A stretch of DNA of 11,646 nt, from positions 1 to 11,646 of the forward strand of contig DNWN01000070.1 in NCBI GenBank assembly GCA_003507115.1, given 5' to 3'. A program made the translations under genes and the position numbers. Shown piece by piece: positions 1 through 6,571 of this stretch. Origin of the DNA: Cryomorphaceae bacterium (lineage in GTDB: Bacteria > Bacteroidota > Bacteroidia > Flavobacteriales > Schleiferiaceae). A model generated the notes under the pieces. The model was not told where the DNA came from and searched no databases. It saw only the letters and a program-made list of their open reading frames with translations. Every line of letters starts with the position of its first letter. The stretch's first letter is position 1.

Positions 1-1
1 C

Positions 2-640
2 ATTGCCAATCCCAACTGTTCCACCATCCAGCTCGTCATGGTGCTCAAGCCCCTGCACGCCCTTTACCCCATCAAACGGGTGATCGTCAGCACCTACCAA
101 AGTGTGACGGGCACGGGCAAGGCGGCCGTGGACCAGCTTGAAAACGAGCGTCAAGGCCGCGAAGGCGCCATGGTCTATCCCTACGCCATCGACAAAAACT
201 GCTTGCCGCAGTGCGACGTCTTCTTGGACAACGCCTACACCAAGGAGGAGATGAAGCTCACACACGAAACCAAGAAGATTTTGAACGATGCGTCGGTGCT
301 GGTTTCGGCCACGGCGGTTCGGGTTCCTGTACAGGGCGGTCACTCCGAAGCGGTCAACATTGAATTTGCCGGCGAGCGCCCCCCCATGGAGGCCGTCCGT
401 GCTTGCCTGCGCGATTTTCCGGGGGTCACGGTGTTGGACGATCCTTCCGCCAAGTCCTATCCCATGCCCCGCTTTGCGGAGGGTCAAGACGACGTCTTTG
501 TGGGCCGAATTCGCGCCGACCACAGCCACCCCCAAGCCCTGAACTGCTGGATTGTATCGGACAATTTGCGCAAAGGTGCTGCCACCAATGCGGTCCAAAT
601 TGCAGAAGAATTGCTGCGCCGCGGAAAACTTCGGGCCTAA
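2..640 (+). CDS. asd: Aspartate-semialdehyde dehydrogenase, 3' part (5' end outside window)
   Basis: This is the C-terminal 212 residues of aspartate-semialdehyde dehydrogenase, which reduces aspartyl phosphate to aspartate semialdehyde with NADPH in the cytoplasm. That is the branch point to lysine/diaminopimelate, threonine and methionine. The frame is open from base 2 and begins within the active-site motif NPNCSTIQ, with the nucleophilic Cys codon at 17-19. Further family signatures follow: YQSVTGTGKAA, the catalytic-His segment RVPVQGGHSE, and the C-terminal LRKGAATNAVQIAEELL helix. Full-length enzymes have about 330 residues, so roughly the first 115-120, the NADP-binding part, lie to the left. 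An in-frame ATG at 38 is internal and is not the start. The TAA stop (638-640) lies 44 bases before the next gene, with no terminator hairpin between. Identification is secure. Confidence 0.95.
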   Translation: MANPNCSTIQLVMVLKPLHALYPIKRVIVSTYQSVTGTGKAAVDQLENERQGREGAMVYPYAIDKNCLPQCDVFLDNAYTKEEMKLTHETKKILNDASVLVSATAVRVPVQGGHSEAVNIEFAGERPPMEAVRACLRDFPGVTVLDDPSAKSYPMPRFAEGQDDVFVGRIRADHSHPQALNCWIVSDNLRKGAATNAVQIAEELLRRGKLRA

Positions 641-684
641 TTTTTGTTTAAGTAATTGGCACTTTGTGCATCACAACCCTAAAC

Positions 685-3162
685 GTGAACGAATTGAAAC
701 ACGCGAAAGTCCTTTTTTCCCTCCTGCTGACCATGAGTTCATGGGCTATTTTGGCCCAGACCCTCGTCACTGGCAAGGTGGTCGATGCCGAGTCCAACGA
801 GCCCATTATCGGCGCCGTGATTTCCACCATGCAGATGAATGGCAGCGACCGCCCCAGCATTAACGCCGTAGGTGCCACCAATGTGGACGGGGATTTTTCC
901 GTGACCTTGCCCGCCGGAGCGCGTGGCTTCTCCATTTCCTCTTTTGGCTATGCGGCCTCACGTCAAAGTTTACAAAGCACATCGGGTGTCCAGGTGAACT
1001 TGGGCGTGATCAAGTTGACGTTGGACGAATCCGTCGTCCTCCAGCAGGCGGATGTGGTTTCGGATGGGCCTGCGATGCTCAACGGTTTGGACCGAAAAGT
1101 CTACGACGTAGCCGGCGACCTCCAAGTGGCCAGCGGCACGGGTACGGACATCCTGCGCCAAGTCCCCAACGTGACCATGGACATCGATGGCAACGTGGCC
1201 CTTCGCGGCGATGAAAACGTGACGATTCTGATCGATGGCCGCCCCGCTTCCCTCATGGGCTACCAGGGTTCCAATGCCTTTGACCGCCTCCCTGCGGGCA
1301 TTGTGCAGCGTGTAGAAGTCATCACCAACCCCGGCGCTAAATTTGACGCCCAAGGAACGGGGGGTATCATCAACATTGTGACGAAAAAAGGCCGCGAACT
1401 TCCTTTGAACGGAGCCATCCAAATGGGCATTGGTACCCGAAACAAATACAACCTCGGTGGGAATGTGTCCATTCCCGTCGGCAAGGTGCGTATCAACGCT
1501 TCGGTCGGGGGAGATGACCGCCAAATGGGCTCGAGCGGATATACCTATCGTTCATACTTTTTTCCGGATTCACTGTATACTACCTCTGAGAACTCATTGG
1601 GTCAACGTGTCAATGTGGGAACGAATGCCCGCGTAGGGATAGATTGGACCATAGCAAAGACGCATCAGGTTGGATTTTCCATAGGGGTCGATCAGAACAA
1701 TGGAACGGACTGGGATTCTGCCACCTTTATCAACGTAGGAAAGGATGGGATTCCTGCTCAAGCCGTGCAATACACGACCGAATCGGGCTCCCGTTCAAAC
1801 CAAAATGCCTCCTTCCGATATGAGCGCAAATATTCGGACGAAAACAAGAAGTGGACCGCCGATGCGAATTACTCCTGGGGGTCGGATAACGAAATCCAAG
1901 ACAATTACTACACAACCGATCCTCTTTATCCCACCGCGTTTACGTACGGAGCGTATTTGCAGCGATTTGATGTGCCTGGGAATTCCCAACGCCTGAACCT
2001 ACAATCTGACGTGGAATGGCCGATTTCCGAAAAGGCGCGCGTTGACTTTGGATGGCGAACCTCCATGAGCGCCAACAAAGAAGTACGTGCTGCGACCCAA
2101 CTACTAGAACCATGGTCCTCCAGTTTTGTATCCGACACCTTGCGAAGCTTCTTTACAGACATGAGTCAAGTGAACCACGCTGCCTATGGCACCTTTGGAT
2201 ATGTGATTTCGCCCAAGTGGAAAGGACAAGTGGGCCTTCGATACGAAACAGCCGTGGTGGATATTGTCCTGCGAGACAGTTCCACTTTGCAACGCTCTTA
2301 CCCGGGCCTTTTCCCGAGTGCTTATTTGACCTATAGCCCTCGTAAAGGTCTCGATCTGCAAGCGAGTTACTCCATGCGAGTAAATCGTCCAGATGGCCAT
2401 TGGGGCGGCAGCCTCAACCCCAATGTGGACTATTCCAACCCGAGCGGACTGCGCAAGGGCAACCCAGATTTGAAGCCCGAATACACCCACTCGATGGAAT
2501 TCAATGTGGTACAGTTTGGACGGTGGGGCTCCCTATCCGGTTCGGCGTATGGCCGTCATACAATCAATATGATGTCGCGCTATATGGAGGCGCTTCCAAG
2601 CGGCGTCCTTATGATGACCTGGCTCAATTTTAATTCGCGGGACAATTTGGGCGTGAGTACCAACGCGATGCTTCGATTCAATAAGGCCATCCAACTGCAA
2701 GCCTCTGCCGATGCCTTTTATTCCGTTATCAATGGAAACAACGTGGCGGGAAATTTGACCCAAAGTGGATTTGGCTGGCAAGGGCGGAGCAATTTGATGC
2801 TCAACCTGCCCAAAGAACAGCAGGTTCAAATCACATACAACCAATGGGGCTCTGGCCCCACGGGGCAAGGATTTCGTCGAGGAATTCAGTTTATTGATTT
2901 GGGTTACCGGGTAGATTTCATGGAAAAACATTGGACGATTTCGGCACGATTAAGTGATGTGTTTAACCAACGACGTTATCGCTACGATCAGTACACCCCT
3001 CTTTTGGATGTGGAATTTATGCGTCGTCGCGAGAGTCGAATTGGGTTCTTGACCGTCCAATACAACTTTGGAAAGCCCGATCGTTCCCGAGGTATGCGCG
3101 GTGGACGTGGTGGCGGCCCAGGAGGGGATATGGACATGGGCGGAGGGGATATGGATTTATAA
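685..3162 (+). CDS. Outer-membrane beta-barrel protein with carboxypeptidase-like domain and TonB-type plug
   Basis: Predicted 825-residue outer-membrane protein of the TonB-dependent-receptor type (outer membrane beta-barrel family). From the GTG at 685 it has a convincing signal peptide (NELKHAKVLFSLLL... then AILA before Q). A carboxypeptidase-regulatory-like beta-sandwich follows (about 28-110, beginning VTGKVVDAESNEPIIGAVIS), then a plug domain (about 138-234, with DILRQVPNV, LIDGRPAS, NPGAKFDAQGTGGIINIVTKK) and a barrel of alternating aromatic/polar strands ending near VQYNFG. The last 23 residues (803-825) form a Gly/Arg/Met/Asp-rich tail outside the barrel. The frame is also open from a TTG at 664, but GTG at 685 puts a basic n-region directly before the hydrophobic core, and no Shine-Dalgarno decides. 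No SusD partner is present, so a glycan-uptake (PUL) role is unsupported and the substrate is unknown. The stop shares a base with the msrA start. Base composition changes inside the gene (see findings). Confidence 0.9.
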   Translation: MNELKHAKVLFSLLLTMSSWAILAQTLVTGKVVDAESNEPIIGAVISTMQMNGSDRPSINAVGATNVDGDFSVTLPAGARGFSISSFGYAASRQSLQSTSGVQVNLGVIKLTLDESVVLQQADVVSDGPAMLNGLDRKVYDVAGDLQVASGTGTDILRQVPNVTMDIDGNVALRGDENVTILIDGRPASLMGYQGSNAFDRLPAGIVQRVEVITNPGAKFDAQGTGGIINIVTKKGRELPLNGAIQMGIGTRNKYNLGGNVSIPVGKVRINASVGGDDRQMGSSGYTYRSYFFPDSLYTTSENSLGQRVNVGTNARVGIDWTIAKTHQVGFSIGVDQNNGTDWDSATFINVGKDGIPAQAVQYTTESGSRSNQNASFRYERKYSDENKKWTADANYSWGSDNEIQDNYYTTDPLYPTAFTYGAYLQRFDVPGNSQRLNLQSDVEWPISEKARVDFGWRTSMSANKEVRAATQLLEPWSSSFVSDTLRSFFTDMSQVNHAAYGTFGYVISPKWKGQVGLRYETAVVDIVLRDSSTLQRSYPGLFPSAYLTYSPRKGLDLQASYSMRVNRPDGHWGGSLNPNVDYSNPSGLRKGNPDLKPEYTHSMEFNVVQFGRWGSLSGSAYGRHTINMMSRYMEALPSGVLMMTWLNFNSRDNLGVSTNAMLRFNKAIQLQASADAFYSVINGNNVAGNLTQSGFGWQGRSNLMLNLPKEQQVQITYNQWGSGPTGQGFRRGIQFIDLGYRVDFMEKHWTISARLSDVFNQRRYRYDQYTPLLDVEFMRRRESRIGFLTVQYNFGKPDRSRGMRGGRGGGPGGDMDMGGGDMDL
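3121..3155 (+). repeat. 14-base direct repeat encoding the GGDMD tail units
   Basis: The 14-mer GGAGGGGATATGGA occurs at 3121-3134 and again at 3142-3155. The 21-base period equals exactly seven codons, so the repeat stays in frame and encodes two GGDMD units in the outer-membrane protein's tail. Such a repeat could grow or shrink by slippage without a frameshift. This is read directly from the sequence. Confidence 0.85.
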
Positions 3163-3746
3163 TGAAACTCTGGAACCTATCCGCCCTCGCGGCCCTTACC
3201 CTATCCTGCCAAGGACAACCCACCCCAGAGGGCTCTCAGGTAGCAACTCCTACAATCAACACAAAAATGGAAACAGCTATTCTCGCCAGTGGGTGCTTTT
3301 GGGGCACCGAGTATTTCTTGAAACGCATTGATGGCGTGGTCTCCACCACGGTCGGCTACACCGGGGGCTTCGTGGAGAACCCCACGTACGAGCAAGTATG
3401 TACTAAGCGCACCGGGCATTACGAAGCCACGGAAGTGGTTTTTGACCCCAGCCAAACGGACTACGAAACCGTCCTGCGGATGTTCTTTGAGACCCATGAC
3501 CCAACCCAAACCAACGGACAGGGGCCCGACATTGGCCCGCAATACCGCAGTGCGATTTTTTACTTGAACGAGACCCAAAAAGCCACGGCCGAAAAACTGA
3601 TGGCCCTGTTGCGAGCCAAAGGGTATGCGGTCGCTACGGAATTGCTCCCCGCCGCCCCATTTTATTCTGCGGAGGGCTACCACCAAGATTACTACGACAA
3701 CAAGGGAGGAACGCCCTACTGCCACGGTTATCGCGCCCTGTTTTAG
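3162..3746 (+). CDS. msrA: Peptide methionine-(S)-sulfoxide reductase, predicted lipoprotein
   Basis: MsrA reduces methionine-S-sulfoxide in proteins back to methionine. The catalytic motif GCFWG is present with the nucleophile at Cys45. Family segments GYTGG, PTYEQVC (Cys80), TGHYEATEVVFDP (Glu88), FFETHDPTQTNGQGPD, QYRSAIFY and YHQDYY follow. A C-terminal Cys187 in PYC is a candidate resolving cysteine, and the protein stops seven residues later, a short C-terminus for the family. The N-terminus (MKLWNLSALAALTLSC) resembles a lipoprotein signal with lipobox LTLSC at Cys16, followed by a 19-residue linker; export to the periplasm or outer membrane is therefore inferred. An internal ATG at 3267 (METAILASGCFWG) would give a cytoplasmic form. 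The ATG overlaps the upstream TAA by one base (TAATG), implying translational coupling to the outer-membrane barrel gene. Enzyme identity is secure; localization is probable. Confidence 0.95.
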   Translation: MKLWNLSALAALTLSCQGQPTPEGSQVATPTINTKMETAILASGCFWGTEYFLKRIDGVVSTTVGYTGGFVENPTYEQVCTKRTGHYEATEVVFDPSQTDYETVLRMFFETHDPTQTNGQGPDIGPQYRSAIFYLNETQKATAEKLMALLRAKGYAVATELLPAAPFYSAEGYHQDYYDNKGGTPYCHGYRALF

Positions 3747-3819
3747 TCGTTTAAATTCTTGTTGAAAACTCCCTGGCTCACGAACGCAAGCCTCTCGTAT
3801 TGGTGGGTATCTTGACCCT

Positions 3820-4851
3820 ATGAAGGGTTCCCTGCACTACACTTTAGAGCGACATATTTTCCACCTTCTTTTTCAAGAAGATAGCGTGGATGTGCCCGGT
3901 TTTGGCCGGTTGGAAGCCCAACGCTTTGGAGCAGAAATTCAGCTTCAATCGGGTCTCTTTTTACCCCCCGCGCGTCGACTCAGCTTTAGCCCTGTGGCAG
4001 GAAAAAGTGAACTTTTACTCAACCATTTGTCCCGTTATGAAGGACTGACTGCTTCCGAAGCTCAGACAGCCATTGCCCAATCCGTGAGTGAATGGAATCG
4101 TGCGCTATTGGAAGGAAAACGACTCCGTCTCGAGGGATTGGGCTCCTTTTCCAAGACCGGCCTTCAATGGGTGTTCCAAGCGTCAATCGAATCCAATTTC
4201 CTACCCGAAGCCTACGGACTACCCATTTTCCGGGTGACCCCGCTTTCACAGCGACAAGAAACCCCCGCAGAATCTGGATATACTCTTCCCGTTCCTCAGG
4301 TAATCAAGCGCCGCGAGCAGTGGCTTGCCCCTTTTCGTGCGGCAGCCGTCGTGGCGGGAGCCATTAGTTTAATGGCCCTAGGAACAACCAAGTCCGACTT
4401 CCGTGATTTTGTCCAAAACGCTTCATTCCGTCCCCAATGGGAAAGTATGACCGAAAATGTGCGCTCGTGGTTTGAGACGGACGCCGAGGAAGTCATAGAA
4501 GACGAATTTGGCACTCAAAGTATGCCCCCACTGGATTTCCTGCAAGAATCAGCGGAGGAAGCCTCTGAGATAGAATCCCCTGTCGAGCCGTCCAAAGTGG
4601 AGGTTCGCCCAGCGAAGACGACGGCCGCTGAAGCTCAATATGCCCTCGTTGTAGGCGCCTTCTCGGACATCAATAATGCGAACCGCCTCGCGGCAGACCT
4701 CCAAAAAGCGGGCTATCCGGCAAAAGTCCTCCACGCCAAGGTCGGCCTCACGAAAGTGGCCCTTCGTACCTTTGCCAACCGCGAGACTGCACAAGCAGCC
4801 AAAGAAGAGGCCAAAGCGGCCTTCCCTGCGGTTTGGATTTACAGTGAATGA
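3820..4851 (+). CDS. HU-CCDC81/SPOR domain transmembrane protein
   Basis: A 343-residue single-pass membrane protein. Residues 1 to about 135 look like the two-part HU-CCDC81 module of Bacteroidota, with the signature DVPGFGRLEA (PGFG at 26-29) and a second lobe LRLEGLGSFSK. A basic stretch (KRRE, 163-166) precedes one hydrophobic helix (about 170-188), giving an N-in/C-out topology. An acidic, probably disordered linker (about 222-268) leads to a C-terminal SPOR domain (about 273-342, starting QYALVVGAFSD). SPOR domains bind denuded peptidoglycan glycan strands at division septa; HU-type domains bind nucleic acid or serve as scaffolds. The protein may therefore span from the cytoplasm to the septal wall, though DNA binding is not shown. 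No clear ribosome binding site is present. A TATCTTG box at 3808-3814 ends five bases before the ATG, suggesting a leaderless or very short leader. It overlaps the thioesterase gene by ATGA. Confidence 0.88.
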   Translation: MKGSLHYTLERHIFHLLFQEDSVDVPGFGRLEAQRFGAEIQLQSGLFLPPARRLSFSPVAGKSELLLNHLSRYEGLTASEAQTAIAQSVSEWNRALLEGKRLRLEGLGSFSKTGLQWVFQASIESNFLPEAYGLPIFRVTPLSQRQETPAESGYTLPVPQVIKRREQWLAPFRAAAVVAGAISLMALGTTKSDFRDFVQNASFRPQWESMTENVRSWFETDAEEVIEDEFGTQSMPPLDFLQESAEEASEIESPVEPSKVEVRPAKTTAAEAQYALVVGAFSDINNANRLAADLQKAGYPAKVLHAKVGLTKVALRTFANRETAQAAKEEAKAAFPAVWIYSE

Positions 4852-5369
4852 AGCAGAAGCCCGCCTCCGAATCCCTCGCCGTCATGACGGAGATCGTTCT
4901 TCCGAACGACACCAATAATTTGAACAACCTATTTGGTGGTCAACTTTTAAGTTGGATGGACCGTTGTGCTGCCATTTCCGCACATCGGCATTGCCGCCGG
5001 ACCGTCGTGACCGCCACGGTGAATCATGTCTCATTTAGACAAGCCATTCCCCAAGGAGCCATCGTCACCATGGAAGCCAAGATTAGCCGCGCCTTCACTT
5101 CCTCCATGGAAATTTTTGTCGACGTGTACACCGAAGACCAACGCGGCTCCGGGGAGCGAACCAAGTGCAATGAGGCGATTTACACCTTTGTCGCCGTGGA
5201 TCAATTAGGAAATCCGATTGAAGTCCCCGCCGCCTTACCTGAAACAGATCTCGAAAAACAGCGCTTTGATGGAGCTCTGCGAAGACGACAACTCGCCCTC
5301 ATCCTCTCGGGGAAAATGAAGCCTGAAGAGGCGACTGAGCTCAAGGCTTTGTTCTTTCCTCCCGCCTGA
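4848..5369 (+). CDS. Hotdog-fold acyl-CoA thioesterase (YciA/BACH-like)
   Basis: A 173-residue cytoplasmic thioesterase predicted to hydrolyse acyl-CoA to free fatty acid and CoA. Family features are the opening MTEIVLPNDTNNLNNLFGG, the active-site segment GGQLLSWMD with the likely catalytic Asp38, the strand ATVNHVSFRQAIPQGAIV, and ISRAFTSSMEIFVDVYTED followed by CNEAIYTFVAVD. Length fits a single-hotdog protein. The ATG at 4848 overlaps the preceding TGA (ATGA, 4848-4851), so translation is probably coupled to the HU-SPOR gene. An internal ATG at 4884 is possible, but as I recall the family usually has the short N-terminal extension. The stop is 17 bases from the convergent stop of the next gene, with no visible terminator in the gap. 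The acyl-chain preference cannot be read from the sequence. Confidence 0.9.
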   Translation: MKQKPASESLAVMTEIVLPNDTNNLNNLFGGQLLSWMDRCAAISAHRHCRRTVVTATVNHVSFRQAIPQGAIVTMEAKISRAFTSSMEIFVDVYTEDQRGSGERTKCNEAIYTFVAVDQLGNPIEVPAALPETDLEKQRFDGALRRRQLALILSGKMKPEEATELKALFFPPA

Positions 5370-5386
5370 GTTCGGCAAAGGCCTCC

Positions 5387-6298
5387 TTACAATACGGCCG
5401 AAAAAGCAGCAGCCAATAAACTAATGTCTAGGAGGCGAATCATCCATGCCCTCTTCATGTAGGATTGGAGATTCACCATGTGCGGGGCGGCAAAAACGCT
5501 CAGAATTGCCGAGGCATTCGTTTCGGGGCCCTGCCAAGCATATAGGCCCACCGCCCAAAAAATCCCAATCCAGCTGAGCAATAATCCCCGACGTTTTGCT
5601 TTTTTAGCGGAGGTCATTGCCCGCAGTGTTTCGCCCAATGCCAGGGCAAGCCATAGAAGTAATACGATAGACCCAGCGCCCGGCATATGCCACGCGGAAG
5701 GCGAGGACCACAGCGGGGCGAGTTCTGTCCCTAGCGTTTGACCCTGCATCGTCCATACCAAGGCCATCAGGGCAAATCCAATCGCCCACGCAGCGCCAAT
5801 CTGTAGATAGGTTCGAGCGGGCTGTCGTGGGTTTCCCGAACGCAAGGCTAACCACGCGGGCGCGATAGAGGACCACCAGGCAACCGAAAAAATACCGAGA
5901 AATGCGGAAAATAAGCCCAGGTTGGACCGTGATACCAATCCATTTTTTCGCTCATCACCCAATTCGTACGCCATGGCAAGCCAAATCGCAAAAAGCATGC
6001 TCACCCATGCATGATGTAGCTTGATTCCTTCAGGATGGGTTGCCAATAGCAACAAAAACCAGTACCATCCCAGGACATAATTGGTCTTCAAATAGCGACT
6101 TCGATAGACTAATACCACATTGACAAACCATGCGGCCAAGCCCACTAGTCCGGGTGTCCCCCAAAAGGACCAAGTGCCCTCCTTTGGATCGTCGATGACC
6201 AGAAAATTGAACAGAGCAGTAAGTCCCGCGGTCAACACAAAGAGGACCACGGCAATTCCGGGATGCGGATTTCTGAAAATATGACTTGCTTGGCGCAC
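5387..6298 (-). CDS. Polytopic membrane protein, DUF6427-like
   Basis: A 303-residue integral membrane protein rich in Trp, Leu and Ala, with about eight or nine hydrophobic segments (around residues 14-34, 47-66, 73-90, 96-112, 124-148, 160-182, 205-227, 240-256 and 285-302). Length, topology and position next to a DUF6341-like peptide and purD match what I remember of DUF6427, a family of unknown function in Flavobacteriia that has sometimes been misnamed beta-carotene monooxygenase. No catalytic motif is visible and I assign no activity. The start is GTG (6296-6298, MRQASHIFRNPHPG), with no better ATG before the first membrane segment. The promoter of the divergent small gene overlaps this start. 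Its own promoter is not clear; TAATTTTA at about 6321-6328 on the minus strand is an imperfect -7 candidate. Confidence 0.8.
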   Translation of the reverse strand: MRQASHIFRNPHPGIAVVLFVLTAGLTALFNFLVIDDPKEGTWSFWGTPGLVGLAAWFVNVVLVYRSRYLKTNYVLGWYWFLLLLATHPEGIKLHHAWVSMLFAIWLAMAYELGDERKNGLVSRSNLGLFSAFLGIFSVAWWSSIAPAWLALRSGNPRQPARTYLQIGAAWAIGFALMALVWTMQGQTLGTELAPLWSSPSAWHMPGAGSIVLLLWLALALGETLRAMTSAKKAKRRGLLLSWIGIFWAVGLYAWQGPETNASAILSVFAAPHMVNLQSYMKRAWMIRLLDISLLAAAFSAVL

Positions 6299-6315
6299 GC
6301 TATGGTGTAAATTTG
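6285..6315 (+). promoter_or_regulatory. Bacteroidota primary-sigma promoter of the DUF6341-like gene
   Basis: TTG at 6286-6288 (-33 element) and TAAATTTG at 6308-6315 (-7 element, a full match to TAnnTTTG) are separated by 19 bases, the spacing expected for the Bacteroidota housekeeping sigma factor. Transcription would begin near 6320-6322, leaving a leader of about 15 bases before the ATG at 6337. The -33 element lies inside the first codons of the divergent DUF6427-like gene, so polymerases on the two strands would compete here. Confidence 0.65.
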
Positions 6316-6336
6316 CCTAAAATTAATAGGACTGTT

Positions 6337-6507
6337 ATGCCCCTTCGTTCGTTTTTTGAAGGCCTTGGTGATTTTCTCGAGTGGACCTTCCAACTCCTAC
6401 CCTTTTTGGGCAATTCTGCGAACTACCTCTTTATGGCCGTTGGTGCTGGATTAGGTATCTACTGGATTCGTGAAATGCGCAAACACCAGAAAGCAGGCGA
6501 TAACTAA
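6337..6507 (+). CDS. Small membrane protein, DUF6341-like
   Basis: A 56-residue peptide beginning MPLRSFFEGLGDFLEWTF, with one clear hydrophobic helix (NYLFMAVGAGLGIYWIREM), a basic end (RKHQK) and a stop after AGDN. The first half is amphipathic and aromatic-rich. This layout and its placement between a DUF6427-like gene and purD match DUF6341, a small Flavobacteriia family of unknown function, as I remember it. The frame is open upstream to 6286, but the promoter's -7 box lies at 6308-6315, so the ATG at 6337 must be the start. There is no Shine-Dalgarno; the leader is A/T-rich, as is normal in this phylum. The gene ends 24 bases before a strong terminator and is transcribed alone. It may be a partner of the divergent membrane protein, which is inference from proximity. 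Confidence 0.75.
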   Translation: MPLRSFFEGLGDFLEWTFQLLPFLGNSANYLFMAVGAGLGIYWIREMRKHQKAGDN

Positions 6508-6530
6508 TCGTTCCCATTCGAACAATGGCT

Positions 6531-6558
6531 AAAAGCCGCCCTCCGAGGCGGCTTTTTT
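6531..6558. terminator. Intrinsic, probably bidirectional terminator
   Basis: A perfect 10-base-pair stem pairs AAAAGCCGCC (6531-6540) with GGCGGCTTTT (6547-6556) around a six-base loop CTCCGA, and a run of six T (6553-6558) follows on the plus strand. On the minus strand the A-run at 6531-6534 gives four T. It sits between the convergent stops of the DUF6341-like gene and purD and probably serves both, more strongly on the plus strand. Confidence 0.88.
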
Positions 6559-6571
6559 ATTGTTCAACTAC

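Noticed and set aside
664-684. TTG at 664 as the start of the outer-membrane protein
   Set aside because: It would place seven extra residues before the basic n-region of an otherwise normal signal peptide; GTG at 685 fits better, though this is not proven.
970-1524. Long open frame (184 codons) on the minus strand within the barrel gene
   Set aside because: It lies antisense to the strongly supported plug and barrel domains, has no recognizable motif or promoter, and is explained by GC-rich codon structure.
685-3162. Barrel gene as SusC of a polysaccharide utilization locus
   Set aside because: No SusD, glycoside hydrolase or sigma/anti-sigma pair is present; the neighbours are asd and msrA.
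6286-6336. Upstream extension of the DUF6341-like ORF to 6286
   Set aside because: The TTG there coincides with the -33 element and the -7 box lies downstream, so this part would not be transcribed from that promoter.
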